The translations under genes were made by a program, and so were the position numbers. Under the pieces are notes generated by a model. That model did no database searches. It saw nothing but the letters and a program-made list of their open reading frames with translations, and was not told the DNA's origin. A stretch of DNA of 64,000 nt, taken from contig QJNS01000181.1 in the NCBI GenBank assembly GCA_004154925.1, positions 100,471-164,470 of the forward strand, written 5' to 3'. How positions within the stretch are numbered: position 1 is the first letter of the stretch; each line of letters opens with the position of its first letter. This document shows, one piece after another, positions 14,310-26,008 of the stretch. The stretch comes from Monosporascus cannonballus (lineage: Eukaryota > Ascomycota > Sordariomycetes > Xylariales).

Positions 14310-14694
14310 TATTATGGCTTAACGAACCACGGTTTTCCGAAACGGTTTATTATAACCTAACTATAAGTACGCAGTAGGGTAAGTTACGTAATAGATTACC
14401 AACTTACTGGTAATAAGCCAATAAGCCGGATTATTAACTTACTGGTAACAGGTTAATAAGCTCGATTACTAATTTACTAATAGTAAACCAATAAGCCGGA
14501 TCAAAATATACGTTTATTATTTCCATAATTTAGATAATTCCAGTTTGCAATATAATATCGTTACCTAAGGCACCCTTGGAATTACGAGACGTAATACGTT
14601 ACTGTATTTATTGCTTAAGATTCTACGATATTCCTGCCAATATAAACCCGTACGACTAAGGTTTAATAGTAGGTTAAACTCCCTAGCCGTCACA
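14310..14694 (+). repeat. 3' LTR of element B
   Basis: 385 bp. It aligns with 7925-8276 throughout but has three copies of the hairpin unit instead of two, which explains the extra 33 bases. It ends GTCACA, immediately followed by the target duplicate ATTTC. Confidence 0.85.
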
Positions 14695-17600
14695 ATTTCG
14701 TTCTAAAAGCTGTTTTCCATTTGTATCTTTTCTTAATTCTAATAAGGTTATATCTATCTTGAAGATTAAATACTGTAAACTATTTGGCTCCGTAAAATCA
14801 GTCTTTTATTTCCATGATCAGGGGTAATAATATTCGATCTTTGACGGTAATATCGTTTAATTGTCGATAATCAACCACAAATGGCTGTTTTCCGTTTTTT
14901 TTGGGTACGAAAAACATAAAGTATCCTACTAATAACTTCGAAAATTAAATTCATCCTTTCTGTAACCGATCTTCCGAATACTCTTTAAAAATATATAGCT
15001 TATCTCGGCAAAAGTTATAAATAAGGTAAAACTTCGTCGAAAATCCTTCTTTAAAAATTATCTCATAATTTTATTCGTTATATTCTGGTAATTTAGTATC
15101 GAAATTCTTTATAAAAAGTTACTTATATTTATAATATTATAATAATATATTAATTAAACCTTTTGATTTTTAAGGTTACTATTATTGTAGATTATTATTT
15201 AATTACTTTAATTTCGCTTTAGTAATAATAATAATACGTCGTATTTTTTAATACCTTTTTTCTTTTTTATATTTTATCTCTTTAGGTAATAAAGTTTTTA
15301 TCTTATTCTTATGTCTATATTCGTCGCCATTATTAATCGATTATTAAAATCTTAATTTGTTTTCGTTTATATATTACTAAAAATATAAAATAAACCTTAT
15401 TTAATTAATCCTAGTAGTACTTAAAATTCTGATTTAACGTATTCATAATAATCCTAAAATCACATCGTAATTCCTAAATAAAACGATATCGAAATCAACT
15501 ATCTAATATCGTTCTTAAACAAAAATCTCGAAATAATCAATTGTGCGTATAATTCTCTCGTTATCGTAAACGAATTTTTAACTTTCGGCATTTATCGCTA
15601 TATAAGGGTTTAACTTATATTTCGATAATTATCTATATTTATTAACCATATTTGGTATAATATAATTCCCGTCCAAAAATTCGCAATTTATTATTGCGAT
15701 ATCCTAATACGTTCTAATTCGTATATCCAAAGTGATAAAGTTATTAACAGCTTTTATCGTCGCATTTAAAGCCTTTTTTAAAAGTTCCTTTTAATTCCTC
15801 CAGATCTCGTTATCTTACGGCTTTTTTACAGGTAACCTTTTTCTTTTAACTTTTATTTAAATTTGTCAAATCTTATCTATATTTCTATATTTAAGGCATT
15901 AAACTACTGTATTTATAGTTATTGCCGGCGTACTTTTCCTTTAAATCGTATTATTTATTTTTAATTTTAATATAATTTTTCTCCTTATTAAATAAATTAT
16001 TTTTTATATTTGCCATTATATCTCATTATATACCGTTTTAATCATCGTTTTAAAAATCATTTATAAATTAAGGTATTTCTTTTTTAATAACTTTATTTTC
16101 GTAAGGGTTTATAATAAATACTAACTAAGAATAAAAATCTATAATAACTTTTTAACAATATTTTTCTATTATATACTAAATCAACTCCTTTTCCGTTAAA
16201 TAATCGTATCATTAATAATAATAAAAAGGTCTTTTTATAGGTATTGCTTTTTTTCGAGCCAGCCTTTTGCTTCGGCCAATTACTAAACATCCTTTGGAAC
16301 TATAATTCGAAAATATCGATATTATTACTTATCGTTTTTATTATCTCCCGTATAGTTTGGAAAATCGAATTCTTCATAGTAACTACGGGTAATTTGTTCG
16401 TAAACATATTATTTTTATTTTTATAATCGGAATATTCTCGTCGTCGATAATATATAACGTATATTTTGCCGTATCTATTAAAGGTTCCGGAATAAACGTT
16501 TTCTCTTTAATCTTAGAATTTATATAATTATCCTTATAATATTTTTTATTATATTCATAATATTTATTAAATCATCTTTTTAACTTTTTGCATTGTCTAT
16601 TAGATATTTCGCTATAAAAGGTCTAGGATATATTTAAGCTAAATTATATTAATCGATTTGTTTTATTTTTTTAATTGGTTTTGGATTAGTCCTTAAGTAG
16701 AAAGTTTTTAATTATCTTAACAGAGTTTCTTAAGTGCCTTATATTATATTGCCTTATATCCTATCTTATTATAATTATAATATTTGGTTTAGTTCTAATC
16801 CTTCTTTTAAATAACCTTTAATTCCGTAAATCTTAGTTTTATATCGCAAAAAGTTTTATTACGTCCAAAAAAGTTGGTATTACCCGTATATCGGGATTTT
16901 TATTATTTTTTCCTCTAATATCTTTAATATATCATACGTATTATCAATCGTTAATCTTAATTATTATAACGATATAAACCGATAAATAATTAGGCTAATC
17001 GAATTTAAAAAACTTTTTTTATATTCTTATAGACTGAGGAAAAACTTAATTATTAATATTTTTTATTGTTAATTTCGCTTAACCGCTAATTAAATTAACG
17101 TATTGCGGTAATTAAATATTAATCCCTTTAATTATAATTATTAAATTTTTATTTTAACTTTTAATGTTTTATTTATTATTCCAAAATCCTTTTATTAATA
17201 TTTATATAAATTATGTATAAACGTTATAAATTTTTATTATTTTTAAATTTCGCTTTTCAATTAAGGAAATAACGTATTTCATTTATAATAAATTTAAATT
17301 AAGTAGCCGTATTTTTAATAAGTCGTCCGATTACGAATTTTATTAATATAATAAACGTAATAAATCGAATAAAAAAAATACTCAAAATATATTCGACATT
17401 AAATTAAAAATAATGATAATTTAATCGAAATTTCGTCGAAAAACTTTAATTTAAAAACCTTAAAAACCTTTTTTAATTTTTTGATAATATTTAATTAAAT
17501 AATCTGGTTTATTCGAAGAAATCTTCCTGTTTTAGAAGCTTTTTTTTCTTTTTAAGCTTTGTATGGGCGGCTTAAAAAAACGTCGTAAAATTATTATTAT

Positions 17601-18207
17601 CTTTTTTAAGCTGGATAATACGTTTGTTTATGGCATCTAAACGTCGGAGAATTTCTTCGCGAGAAAAACAAGGCTGTTCCTTTTCCTTCTCGGATTCCAT
17701 TTTAGTGTCCGGGTAATCAGGGACCTGGTAAGTGGGCTATTCGGGCTGCTTGCTGGTAAATATAGTGTTGGTAATATTGCTCAAAGTTTGACGGTATTAC
17801 TGAACAAAAGCTTATAACGTATAACGGCTAAATTTAGCCAATTATTAAACCTTAGTCGTACGGGTTTATATTAGTAGAAATATCGTAGACAATTAAATAA
17901 TAAATATAATAATTATGTTACCTTTCTTAATACCAAAAATGCTTTAAATAACGATATTATATTGTAAATTGAAATTATCTAAATTCTGGAAATAATAAGC
18001 ATATATATATAGTAGTTTTTAGTATTACTATTTATCTTTGCCTAATTATGCTTAGCTATGCTTAGCGAATTCTTGTTAAATAATTGCTTAGTGCTAATTA
18101 GTCGTGCTTAGCAGATCTTTGCTAAGTATCTATCACGTAACCCGGGAGGTGGTCCGTATCATTCTCGTTAACCGTTTTCTAAGACCGGAGCCTATTGGAT
18201 CGTAATA
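14695..18207 (-). mobile_element. Gypsy element D, RT to gag fragment and 5' LTR
   Basis: Right-hand part of the minus-strand element interrupted by B. The minus strand from about 14930 down reads a well-preserved RT segment (KKNGKQPFVVDYRQLND followed by TVKDRILLPL) that stops at 14695 in mid-domain and resumes at 7924. Toward higher coordinates come protease/gag remnants, including a degraded CCHC knuckle near 16725-16800 (NYNKIGYK). It ends with the 5' LTR at 17813-18207. It keeps more CA/TG near 14700-14960 than its surroundings, so RIP damage is uneven. Confidence 0.8.
17813..18207 (-). repeat. 5' LTR of element D
   Basis: About 395 bp. The low-coordinate half (17813-18000) matches R-U5 of the LTRs of B and C. 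The high-coordinate half (U3) is different: in place of the TTACTGG hairpin units it has repeated TGCTTAGC/GCTAAGCA words near 18045-18130. Outer ends have decayed to TA...TA. The partner LTR is outside the window. Confidence 0.7.
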
Positions 18208-18650
18208 AAAAGGTCAGCAATTCCAAACTCCAATTGGAGTTTCGATATCCTAATCCACCTTATAAGGACTAGCTGTGCATATCATCACAGTTATAATAAC
18301 GGATAACGGAACGGATTTCGGTATAAAGCATTTTAAAAAATACATATAAAAATAGGCAAAAATAAGAATAACTAAAAGAGACGATTTATTTTTTTATTTT
18401 TCGCATATTTTTACAAAATATTTATAAACGTTTTTTTAATATTTAAAAATTATAAATAACATAAATACAAAAAATCAAACGGACTTAAAAGTAAAAAAAA
18501 TAAAAAGAAATGATGGAAATTCAGCAAATTAGGTTCAATACCGTTAATGGTATCGTAATAAAGATAGGTTAATTTTTATATTAGCTTTTCTATTAATTCT
18601 TTAATTAATATACATTAAATAATTCGCGACATATTTTCAATTTTAATACC
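18208..18650. other. gap: AT-rich, no gene
   Basis: The first 100 bases are fairly GC-balanced; the rest is RIP-type AT-rich. I see no coding motif or repeat partner within the window. Confidence 0.6.
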
Positions 18651-18800
18651 TGTTACGGCACTAGCAAAGCGGCTTATTTAAGCCGCCGTTTCGCAATATA
18701 TACGCAAGCGCTGCGCGCTTGTTAGGTAGCTCTCTTCTTTCTTCCTCGTACAACAACAGAATATCTTCTAGAAACCCAAGAGACGTACAGCGCCGTGACA
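18651..18800 (-). repeat. 150-bp RIP-free repeat (solo LTR or MITE), copy 1
   Basis: A 150-bp unit starting TGTTACGGCAC and ending GCGCCGTGACA, flanked by a 5-bp duplication ATACC (18646-18650, 18801-18805). A second copy lies inverted at 34496-34645. TG...CA ends plus a 5-bp duplication fit a solo LTR, but the 11-bp imperfect terminal inverted repeat would also fit a small non-autonomous DNA element. It is rich in CA/TG and clearly not RIP-mutated, although both flanks are. On the minus strand it reads open through its whole length. Confidence 0.75.
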
Positions 18801-18805
18801 ATACC

Positions 18806-21800
18806 GAACGCGAGTAACGGTTTAGGCGTATATAAATAGCTTTTAAAAAAAGTATTTTAAACATTTAAAAATTATTATAAGTTATTCTAAACGTCATAAT
18901 TCGTTACAATTTCGGAATATATATTTATCCTGATTTATCGGTTAAGATTTATAGTCGGAAATTATATATACTATAAAAAATAATTAGTTTCCAAATTCCG
19001 GGAATTACTTCGGATATTATCGATTACTTAATCGATATTTTCAAACCGTCTTTTTAATAATAAACTTTTGTAGTATTTTCAAAAATCCAAAATATAATTA
19101 TATTTTTATAAATTTAAAATTAAAAGAAAACTTTTCGTAAATAAGAAATTCACTTATAAAATCGAAATTTTATTGATATTTCGTAGCCTTATTTGAAAAG
19201 ATTATTTCGAATCGTTTAAAATTACTTTAAGTTTTATTAGATCTTTATTAATAAAGTTTTTTAAAGAATAAATATTATTTTATTTTCGTTCTGTTTCTAT
19301 ATCTTTTATTGTATCTCAAAATATTATTTCAATAAATATAAAATATTTTTATGTTAATTATTTATACATAATCTTTTCATAATAAAGCAATTTGTTATTT
19401 TAAGCGTACTGATAAATCTTATTATAACAAAAATAGAAATAATATAACTGAATTATTTCGCCGATAACGTATTAATTATGTTGTATTGGAAATTATAATC
19501 GAAAGTATTAAAATATCTTAAACATTATTTATTTTTTCGTATTATGTTATTTTCTTTTGTTCTCATAATACTCTTATTAATATTTAATAACGTATTTTTT
19601 CGAATTTATTAAATTTTAATAAAGATTAACTTTAGAACCAAATCGTCGATAATCAATTAAAAATACTTAAATTATAAAGGTTCTCGATATAAAAATTAAT
19701 ATCTCAATTAATATATAAGCTTATCCTTTAAGGAAAATATTTTTATATTTTAAGATAAAATAAATATATTTTTCCCTACGCTGACCGTATTCGTTTGTAA
19801 TTATCTTTATATTTAAGTTAGTGCCGTATTAATAAAGAAAATATAAAATTAAATTAAATTAATTTATTTACATAAACATTCCGAATTAACATTTTTATCC
19901 TATTGTGTTTACGAAGTACGAAAAAACATTTATTGCTTACTATTTAGTACGATTATATCGAAAATAATAAATTTACTCAATATGTAGAATATTTGTCCAA
20001 AGAAATAAAAAACTTTTTTATATAAAAGTTTCGAAGAAAATAAGATTTAAACGTTATTTATCGTATTTTCCTTATTAATAAAACCAATAATTCCAAATTT
20101 ATTTTTAAACGGTTTTATTTTAAATCGATGGCGGAATACTGTCGAATATAATTCATTTTTTATTAAAATAATAGGTTTATAATAAGATTATTATATAATA
20201 AGAATTTAACTTATTAACGTGTTTAATTAACTTAAACGTTGAGAAATAAACAAAACTTAAACCTGTTATAATTAAATTAATAAAAATGGGAAATAAAGTT
20301 GGAAACATTTTAAAAACATCATCGTAATCTATTCGGAAATATATATTAACTAAACATAAATATATTATTAATTAACTTATGTATTATTACTCAACATAAA
20401 TAATTTAATTCAATTCGTTATGATATATTCGGATTTAAAAATGTCGTTAATTAACATTTTATTTATAAAATATCTTTAATATAATTTGTTTTATTTAATT
20501 TATTTCAATTACTTTCTTTTATTTTATTTTATTTTGGTATTAAATTTTTTATTTTATAATATTGAATTTTTTCAAATTTAGTTTTTTGAATATTTCAATA
20601 CAATTTATCATATAATTTTTATAATACCCGTATATAAAAGTTTTATAGTGAAAATGTTAATTCTTGAAACGAGAATTAATTATTAAATTATTGAAAATAT
20701 CGTATATAATTTTTTTGTTTTACTTGTATTGTATTTTAATATAATTATGTTTTTAAATTAATTTTGATTTGTTAATTTCGTTTTTATATTATTTTTAAAT
20801 ATAATAAATAAGGTTTTGATTATAATACACGTAAGGATTTGTTAATTAATATATATATTAATTAACTCATAAATTGGTACATTAAGTTTTATCTTGTTTT
20901 TATTTTAGAATTATACGTAATTTGTAAATTAAAAATATTAAAAGTAAATGTGTATTTGAAAATAAAAATGTTATTAAAAATAAAGATAAAATTAAGCCGA
21001 TAACTAAAAGTTTTTATAGATAAAATCGGCATAGTTAAAAAGTCTAAACGATAAAAACTTAATAATAAACATTTTAACCTTTATTAATTAATTTTTAATT
21101 AAATTTTTTATTAAATTATTATCTTTGAAAAAATCTATAAAGGTTAAAAAGGCAATTTATATATTAATAATTTTATATTAACGTTTTATATGTAATTATT
21201 TAAAGTTTATACAATAAAAAGAATTTTTAGTTTTAATAATAAATTTTGAAAAGTTTATAACAAATAATTAAAATTATATTAATTCCGCTTTAAACATTTG
21301 ATCATAATAATAATATATATATTAATAATTCTTCATATATGTTATATTTATCATAACTATATTATTTTAATTATAGAAAATACCAAAATCAATTAATTAA
21401 TTATATTCTTTCTAATATAATGATTGTATATTCGAATTTAATTTATTTACAAAAATTATTAAAATTTACATTTAATAGAAATAAAATCGAAAGTTTTAAT
21501 AACTCCGAATTTTCAAATAATAATTAAGAAATACAACAATAATAAAATAAAACAATATTTATTAAATCAATATTAAATTAGATTATTTTAGAATTATGTT
21601 TAAAGTTAATAAAAATAATTATTATATTCATATTCCGATAAAATATGTTATATATTTTTATCGATATTAATGATAATAATTTTAAATTATTTAAATTTGT
21701 AAAAGAAAATATTTTAAAGAAATTAATATATTAATTAAAATAATATTTTATCTATTAAGAATATTGTAACGAAAATATAATAATTACATATTTTACATAT

Positions 21801-21949
21801 AATTTAGTATTTAAATTAATATTTAATAAAATATAATTTTAGATTAGGTAAATCTTTTATTTTTATAACATATTTTTTATATTATATTTTATACTAAATA
21901 TTTATACACAATTAATTATTTTATATTTTGGGCATTTATGGATAGCTAA
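18806..21949. other. gap: heavily RIP-mutated AT-rich sequence
   Basis: About 3 kb of very AT-rich sequence with no recognisable coding motif. From its position inside the terminus at 22069 it is presumably hAT-derived or older inserted repeats, but nothing in it proves this. Confidence 0.5.
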
Positions 21950-22069
21950 TCCGTAAGTAATTTCATTTTACTTACGTATCCCTGTTAACCACCTACGTAA
22001 ATTTTTACCGACCTACGGATACCTGTGGTAGGTAATTTTAGCGTGGGTGGGTGGGTAGTGCCAACTCTA
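21950..22069. repeat. hAT-type element terminus (partner outside window)
   Basis: Read on the minus strand from 22069 the sequence starts TAGAGTTGGCACTACCCACC and continues with CTACCACAGG, ATCCGTAGGT, TTTACGTA and GTTAACAGGG. The same series of words occurs, read on the plus strand, at 29131-29250. This is therefore the end of an element of the same family lying to the left. The 8 bases after it (GCAAGACA) are the candidate target duplicate; no partner end is visible in 1-21949. The GC-to-AT switch occurs at this terminus. Confidence 0.65.
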
Positions 22070-22458
22070 GCAAGACAAGCTGTTCTTCGGTCCAAGGAGG
22101 CGCCGTTTTTGCGACAATGAACGCCCAATCTTTGGACCCTTTTCCTTACTGCAGCTGATCTGAGAAACTCGTCTTCTTCCTCGGGGAAAGACTTGCGCGG
22201 AGGCCTAGGAGGGGCCTCGCGAGGAGGCACTAATCTGGAGGTCTTCCTCCTCATCGACTCCCAGGATCAACTCGTGCCAAATTTCTGGTTCGTCTCGATC
22301 AAAATATGATTGCGCGATTTCCCTAACTCTGCCGCTAATCTCAGAAAGTCCTTTTCCGCATTGATGAAATTCACTCGCTTGCGCCGAGGCCGGAGCTCGG
22401 GTTCAGGCACCGAGGCGCAGCCGGGATTAGGCTTAGGCTCGGACTCAGGCTCGGGTGA
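22070..22458 (-). pseudogene. 3' part of a broken, unrecognised gene
   Basis: Minus-strand continuation of the coding sequence at 26009-27915, separated from it by the LTR array. From 22476 down it reads a Pro/Glu/Lys-rich stretch (PEPESEPKPNPG), then RPRRKRVNF and NAEKDFLRLAAELG. A TGA at about 22264-22266 interrupts the frame, which then continues with FPEEEDEFLRSAA and a basic RKRVQRLG. The two EE/D-x-FL-xx-A segments faintly resemble Myb/SANT helices; this is a guess. The hAT terminus at 22069 cuts off the end. The TGA could be CGA hit by a C-to-T change. Confidence 0.5.
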
Positions 22459-22625
22459 TGTCATGGAAAAGGGCACCCCTAGCTGGGATCTTCGGGTGAT
22501 TGTTGTTCCTTTCCGAAGTACTATATTAGTGGATCACCCATACCAAGTACAATCACCGCTTTTTAGCTTTTTGTAAGTCAATATACCTTTAAAAGTTATG
22601 TATCTGCTTCTAAATATATATAACA
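22459..22625. repeat. LTR 1 of the array
   Basis: Starts TGTCATGGAAAAGGGCACCC and is identical to LTR 3 for the first 60 bases. The second half carries C-to-T and G-to-A changes and the end has become ATAACA. RIP stops part-way through this LTR. Confidence 0.85.
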
Positions 22626-24105
22626 ATTATAAACCCGGGTAACGTTATTATTTAAGATAATTAAAGTTATTAAGCTAAGAAATATATAGCTTATTTGTTT
22701 TTTTTATGATTTTCGTTTTTTTGTGTCGATTAATTCTTTTTTTCGACCTTTATTTTGTTAATTCCGTTAATTATATTAATCGATTTAGCTAATACCGCTG
22801 TAATCCCCGTTATTGGAAAAAAAAATTTTAACCGAAAAACTTAGTTCGATTAATTTACGTAATTCCGATATTACGTTTGTTTTCGTAATATATAGCAATA
22901 CATTAATCTTAATACTTAAGATATATTATATCCGCCGGGAATGGTTTTTACGAAAAGTTTTAAGAAAAACATATTTATAAATTTTTCGGAAGTAATTACC
23001 GAATAAAGTAATTATAAAGAGCTAAATATAAAAAAATAAGCCGTGTTATCCTCCTATTATATTTTATTATAAAACTGAATTTTTTTATTTAAATATTAAA
23101 GGAAAAATTCGCCTTTATAAAAATATTTTACCGCTTTAAATATTGTTAATATAAGATGTTTATTTTTTTGGAAATAATATATTAAATAATACGATATACA
23201 CGTTTACGTTAGTATCCATAATATCTTCAAAATTTAAAAATATTTAACGATATAATAAATATTAATAATTATATTTAAATATTTAAATTGAATTTAAATT
23301 AATTACGAATTAATATAATTTATATGCGTTAAAATATTTAAAGATTTTACTACATTATACAAATAATATAAAAAATAATATTTAATAATTATATATTAAC
23401 GGAAATAATTAAAACAAGAAAATCGGTATAAAACGTACGTAATTTTAAAAAGATATTTGTTAAAAATAACAGGAATAAAATCGCCGAAATTAAACTGCGA
23501 ATATTATTATTTTTATTTCGTTAATCGATTAACATATTATTAACCGTTTAAAATATACCGTGAAATTATATATATTTTAAGAAAATAAATGCCATAATAA
23601 GTTTAATCGCCGGCATTATTAAAAAATGTTTTTAACGTATAAAAGTACGTATTTTAATAAAATCTTAAATATTAAAACGGAAATAATTAAAACAATTTTT
23701 AAATATTACGTTATATAATAATATTATTATTTAAAAAGTTTATAATACGTAATCTGAATAATTGTATTAATAATTAAATTCGATTTAAAATCAGATATAT
23801 AATAATTTGTTATTTTATATATATATTTTTATCCGAAATAATTCGTCCGTAAAAACATTTAATACGGTAATAAAAAATTGTATATTCTATTTCCGATTAA
23901 ATAATTTAAACTTTTGAAAATTAATTTTGTAAAAACAAATACGTTCCGAAAATATAGATTTATAGTTATAATTTTAATTTCCATTATTATTACGAATTAT
24001 AAAGATTTATATTTATTTATTATGTATAATTTTACCACAACGGTAAATTTTAAAAATATTTATAAAGTAATTTCTTTATTATAATTATAAAAAAATTAAA
24101 AGGTA

Positions 24106-24271
24106 TGTTATGGAAAAAATATTTTTATTTAAAACCTTTAAATAATTATTATTCTTTTCGGAAATATTATATTAATAAATTATTTTTATTAAATACAATT
24201 ACCGTTTTTTAACTTTTTATAAATTAACATATTTTTAAAAATTATATATTTACTTTTCAATAAATATAATA
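24106..24271. repeat. LTR 2 of the array (fully RIP-mutated)
   Basis: Recognisable by the colinear words TTATGGAAAA, TTCTTTTCGGAA, ATACAATTACCG and the junction to ATTATAAACCCG. Nearly every CA/TG of LTR 3 is TA here. Confidence 0.8.
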
Positions 24272-25836
24272 ATTATAAACCCGAGTAACCTTATTATTTA
24301 AAATAATTAAAATTATTTAATTAGAAAGTTCATAATTTGTTTATTTTGTTAATAATTTTTAAATTTTGTATTTTAATTTATTATTTTTGTAACCTTTATT
24401 TTATTAATTGATTTAATTAATCTTACCGTAATTCTTATTATTAAAAAAACTTTAACCGAAATCTTTAGTTCGAATAATTTACGTAATTACGACCTTGTAT
24501 TTGTTTTCGTAATATATGGTAATACGTTAATTTTAATATTTAAAATATATTATATTTGCCGGTAACGGTTTTTACTGAAAATTTAAAAAAACGTATTTAC
24601 AAAATCTTTGAAAATAATTACCGGATAAGGTAATTATAATAAGTTAAATATGAAAAAATGGGCCGTATTATTTTTCTGTTATATTTCGTTATAAAACTAA
24701 ATTAAGATTATTATTACCATTTGATTCTTTTTCTTATTTACGGCAATTAAATTTTTATTTATTTATATAATAAGTTTTCGATTTAACGGATTATCCGGTT
24801 ATTAAAGAAAAACATTTTCATTATAAGCGAAAATACTGCATATAAAATATACATTAAATATATTATTATTTTAAATATTATGAACGTAAAATATATGCTT
24901 TGTTCGTAATAATATATTAAATAATATAATACGTACCTTTATGTTTATAATATCCTTAAAATTTAATAATATTTAATAATATAATAATTTTTCATCGTTA
25001 TATTTAAATAGTTAAATTTAATATTAATTAAATATAGCTTGATAAAATTCGTACGGATTAAAATGTTTAAGAATATTATCACATTATTCAAATAATATAA
25101 AAAAATAATATTTAATGATTATATATTACTAAAAGTAATTAAAACGAAAAAATTCGTAGGGAACCTATATAACCTTAGGAGGATATTCGCCGAAAATAAC
25201 AAAAATAAATTTGCCGAAATTAAACGGCAAACTTGTTATTTTTATTTCGTTAATTAATTAACGTACCGTTAGCCCTTTAAAATATGCCATAAAATTATAT
25301 ACGTTCTAGGAAAATAACTGTTATAATAAATTTAACTGCTTGCGTTATCAAAAAATACTTTTTCACATATAAAGATATATATTTTAATAAAGAAATAAAA
25401 ATTAATATAAAAGTAATTTTAAAACATTTTAAACGTTACGTTATATAACGACATTATTATTTAAAGAATTTGTAATACGTAATCGAAACGATTTTATTAA
25501 TAATTAAACATAATTTAAAATCGGATGTATAATAATTTATTACTTTATATATATATTTTTATCCGAAATAATTTATTCATAAGAACGTTTTATACGGTAA
25601 TAAAAAAAGCGCATATTATATTTTCGATTAATTAATTTATACCCTTAGGAGCCCGTTTCTTAAAAAAAGGTACGTCTAGAAAAGTTATGTTTATGATTAT
25701 AGCTTTAACTTTTGTTATTATAACGAGCCATAACGCTCCATATATATTCATTATATATAGCTTTACGAAAACGTTAGATCTAGGGGGTGCCCATAAGGTA
25801 ATCCTTTTATTATAGCCACAAAAAGATCAGGAGGTG

Positions 25837-26003
25837 TGTCATGGAAAAGGGCACCCCTAGCTGGGATCTTCGGGTGATTGTTGTTCCTTTCCGAAGCACA
25901 ATATCAGTGGATCACCCACACCAAGTGGGATCACCGTTTCCTAGCTTCCTACAAGTCAATATACCCTCAAGAGCTGTGTATCTGCTCCTTAGTAAGTGTA
26001 GCA
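25837..26003. repeat. LTR 3 of the array (nearly unmutated)
   Basis: 167 bp, GC-balanced, TGTCATGG...GTAGCA, followed by the duplicate GGTGA. It joins directly to the broken gene. Confidence 0.85.
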
Positions 26004-26008
26004 GGTGA

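Larger units (their letters stand above)
7925..14694 (+). mobile_element. Gypsy (Ty3) LTR retrotransposon B, degenerate
   Basis: A full-length 6.77-kb element on the plus strand with LTRs 7925-8276 and 14310-14694. The 5-bp target duplication ATTTC is exact (7920-7924 and 14695-14699). Plus-strand remnants come in Ty3 order: gag zinc knuckle, reverse transcriptase, RNase H, integrase. The LTRs begin TATCATGG or TATTATGG, which is TG with the G lost to RIP, and the 3' copy ends CACA. A purine-rich tract (AAAAGGGGAAAATC) precedes the 3' LTR. It sits in the RT gene of element D. Stops in all frames mean it cannot encode a protein. Confidence 0.9.
1..22069. other. AT-rich RIP-mutated block (left)
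   Basis: Almost every remaining C in this block is followed by G, and CpA and TpG are nearly absent; the 60 bases from 541 contain neither, yet hold several CpG. This is the expected product of repeat-induced point mutation, which turns CpA into TpA on either strand. Open frames of 60-80 codons inside the block are chance products of extreme composition and are not annotated as genes. The block consists of nested retrotransposon remnants, described separately, and ends abruptly at a hAT-type terminus at 22069. Confidence 0.9.
22459..26003. mobile_element. tandem LTR array: LTR-int-LTR-int-LTR
   Basis: Three copies of one LTR of about 167 bp (22459-22625, 24106-24271, 25837-26003) separated by two homologous internal regions of about 1.5 kb. 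The whole array is flanked by one 5-bp target duplication, GGTGA (22454-22458 and 26004-26008). It therefore arose from a single insertion followed by LTR-LTR unequal recombination, or by insertion of a tandem form. The internals match each other along their length (both begin ATTATAAACCCG) and show no RT, integrase or gag motif, so the element is probably non-autonomous. A purine tract (AAAAAGATCAGGAGG) precedes the third LTR. Both internals are heavily RIP-mutated. Confidence 0.85.

Noticed and set aside
14310..14520. Direct repeats in the LTR considered as a CRISPR-like array
   Set aside because: Units are adjacent without unique spacers, sit inside LTR U3, and the genome is eukaryotic.
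18661..18864. 67-codon minus-strand frame across the 150-bp repeat
   Set aside because: It runs from AT-rich flank into the repeat. The equivalent frame in copy 2 has a stop, so a conserved peptide is unlikely.
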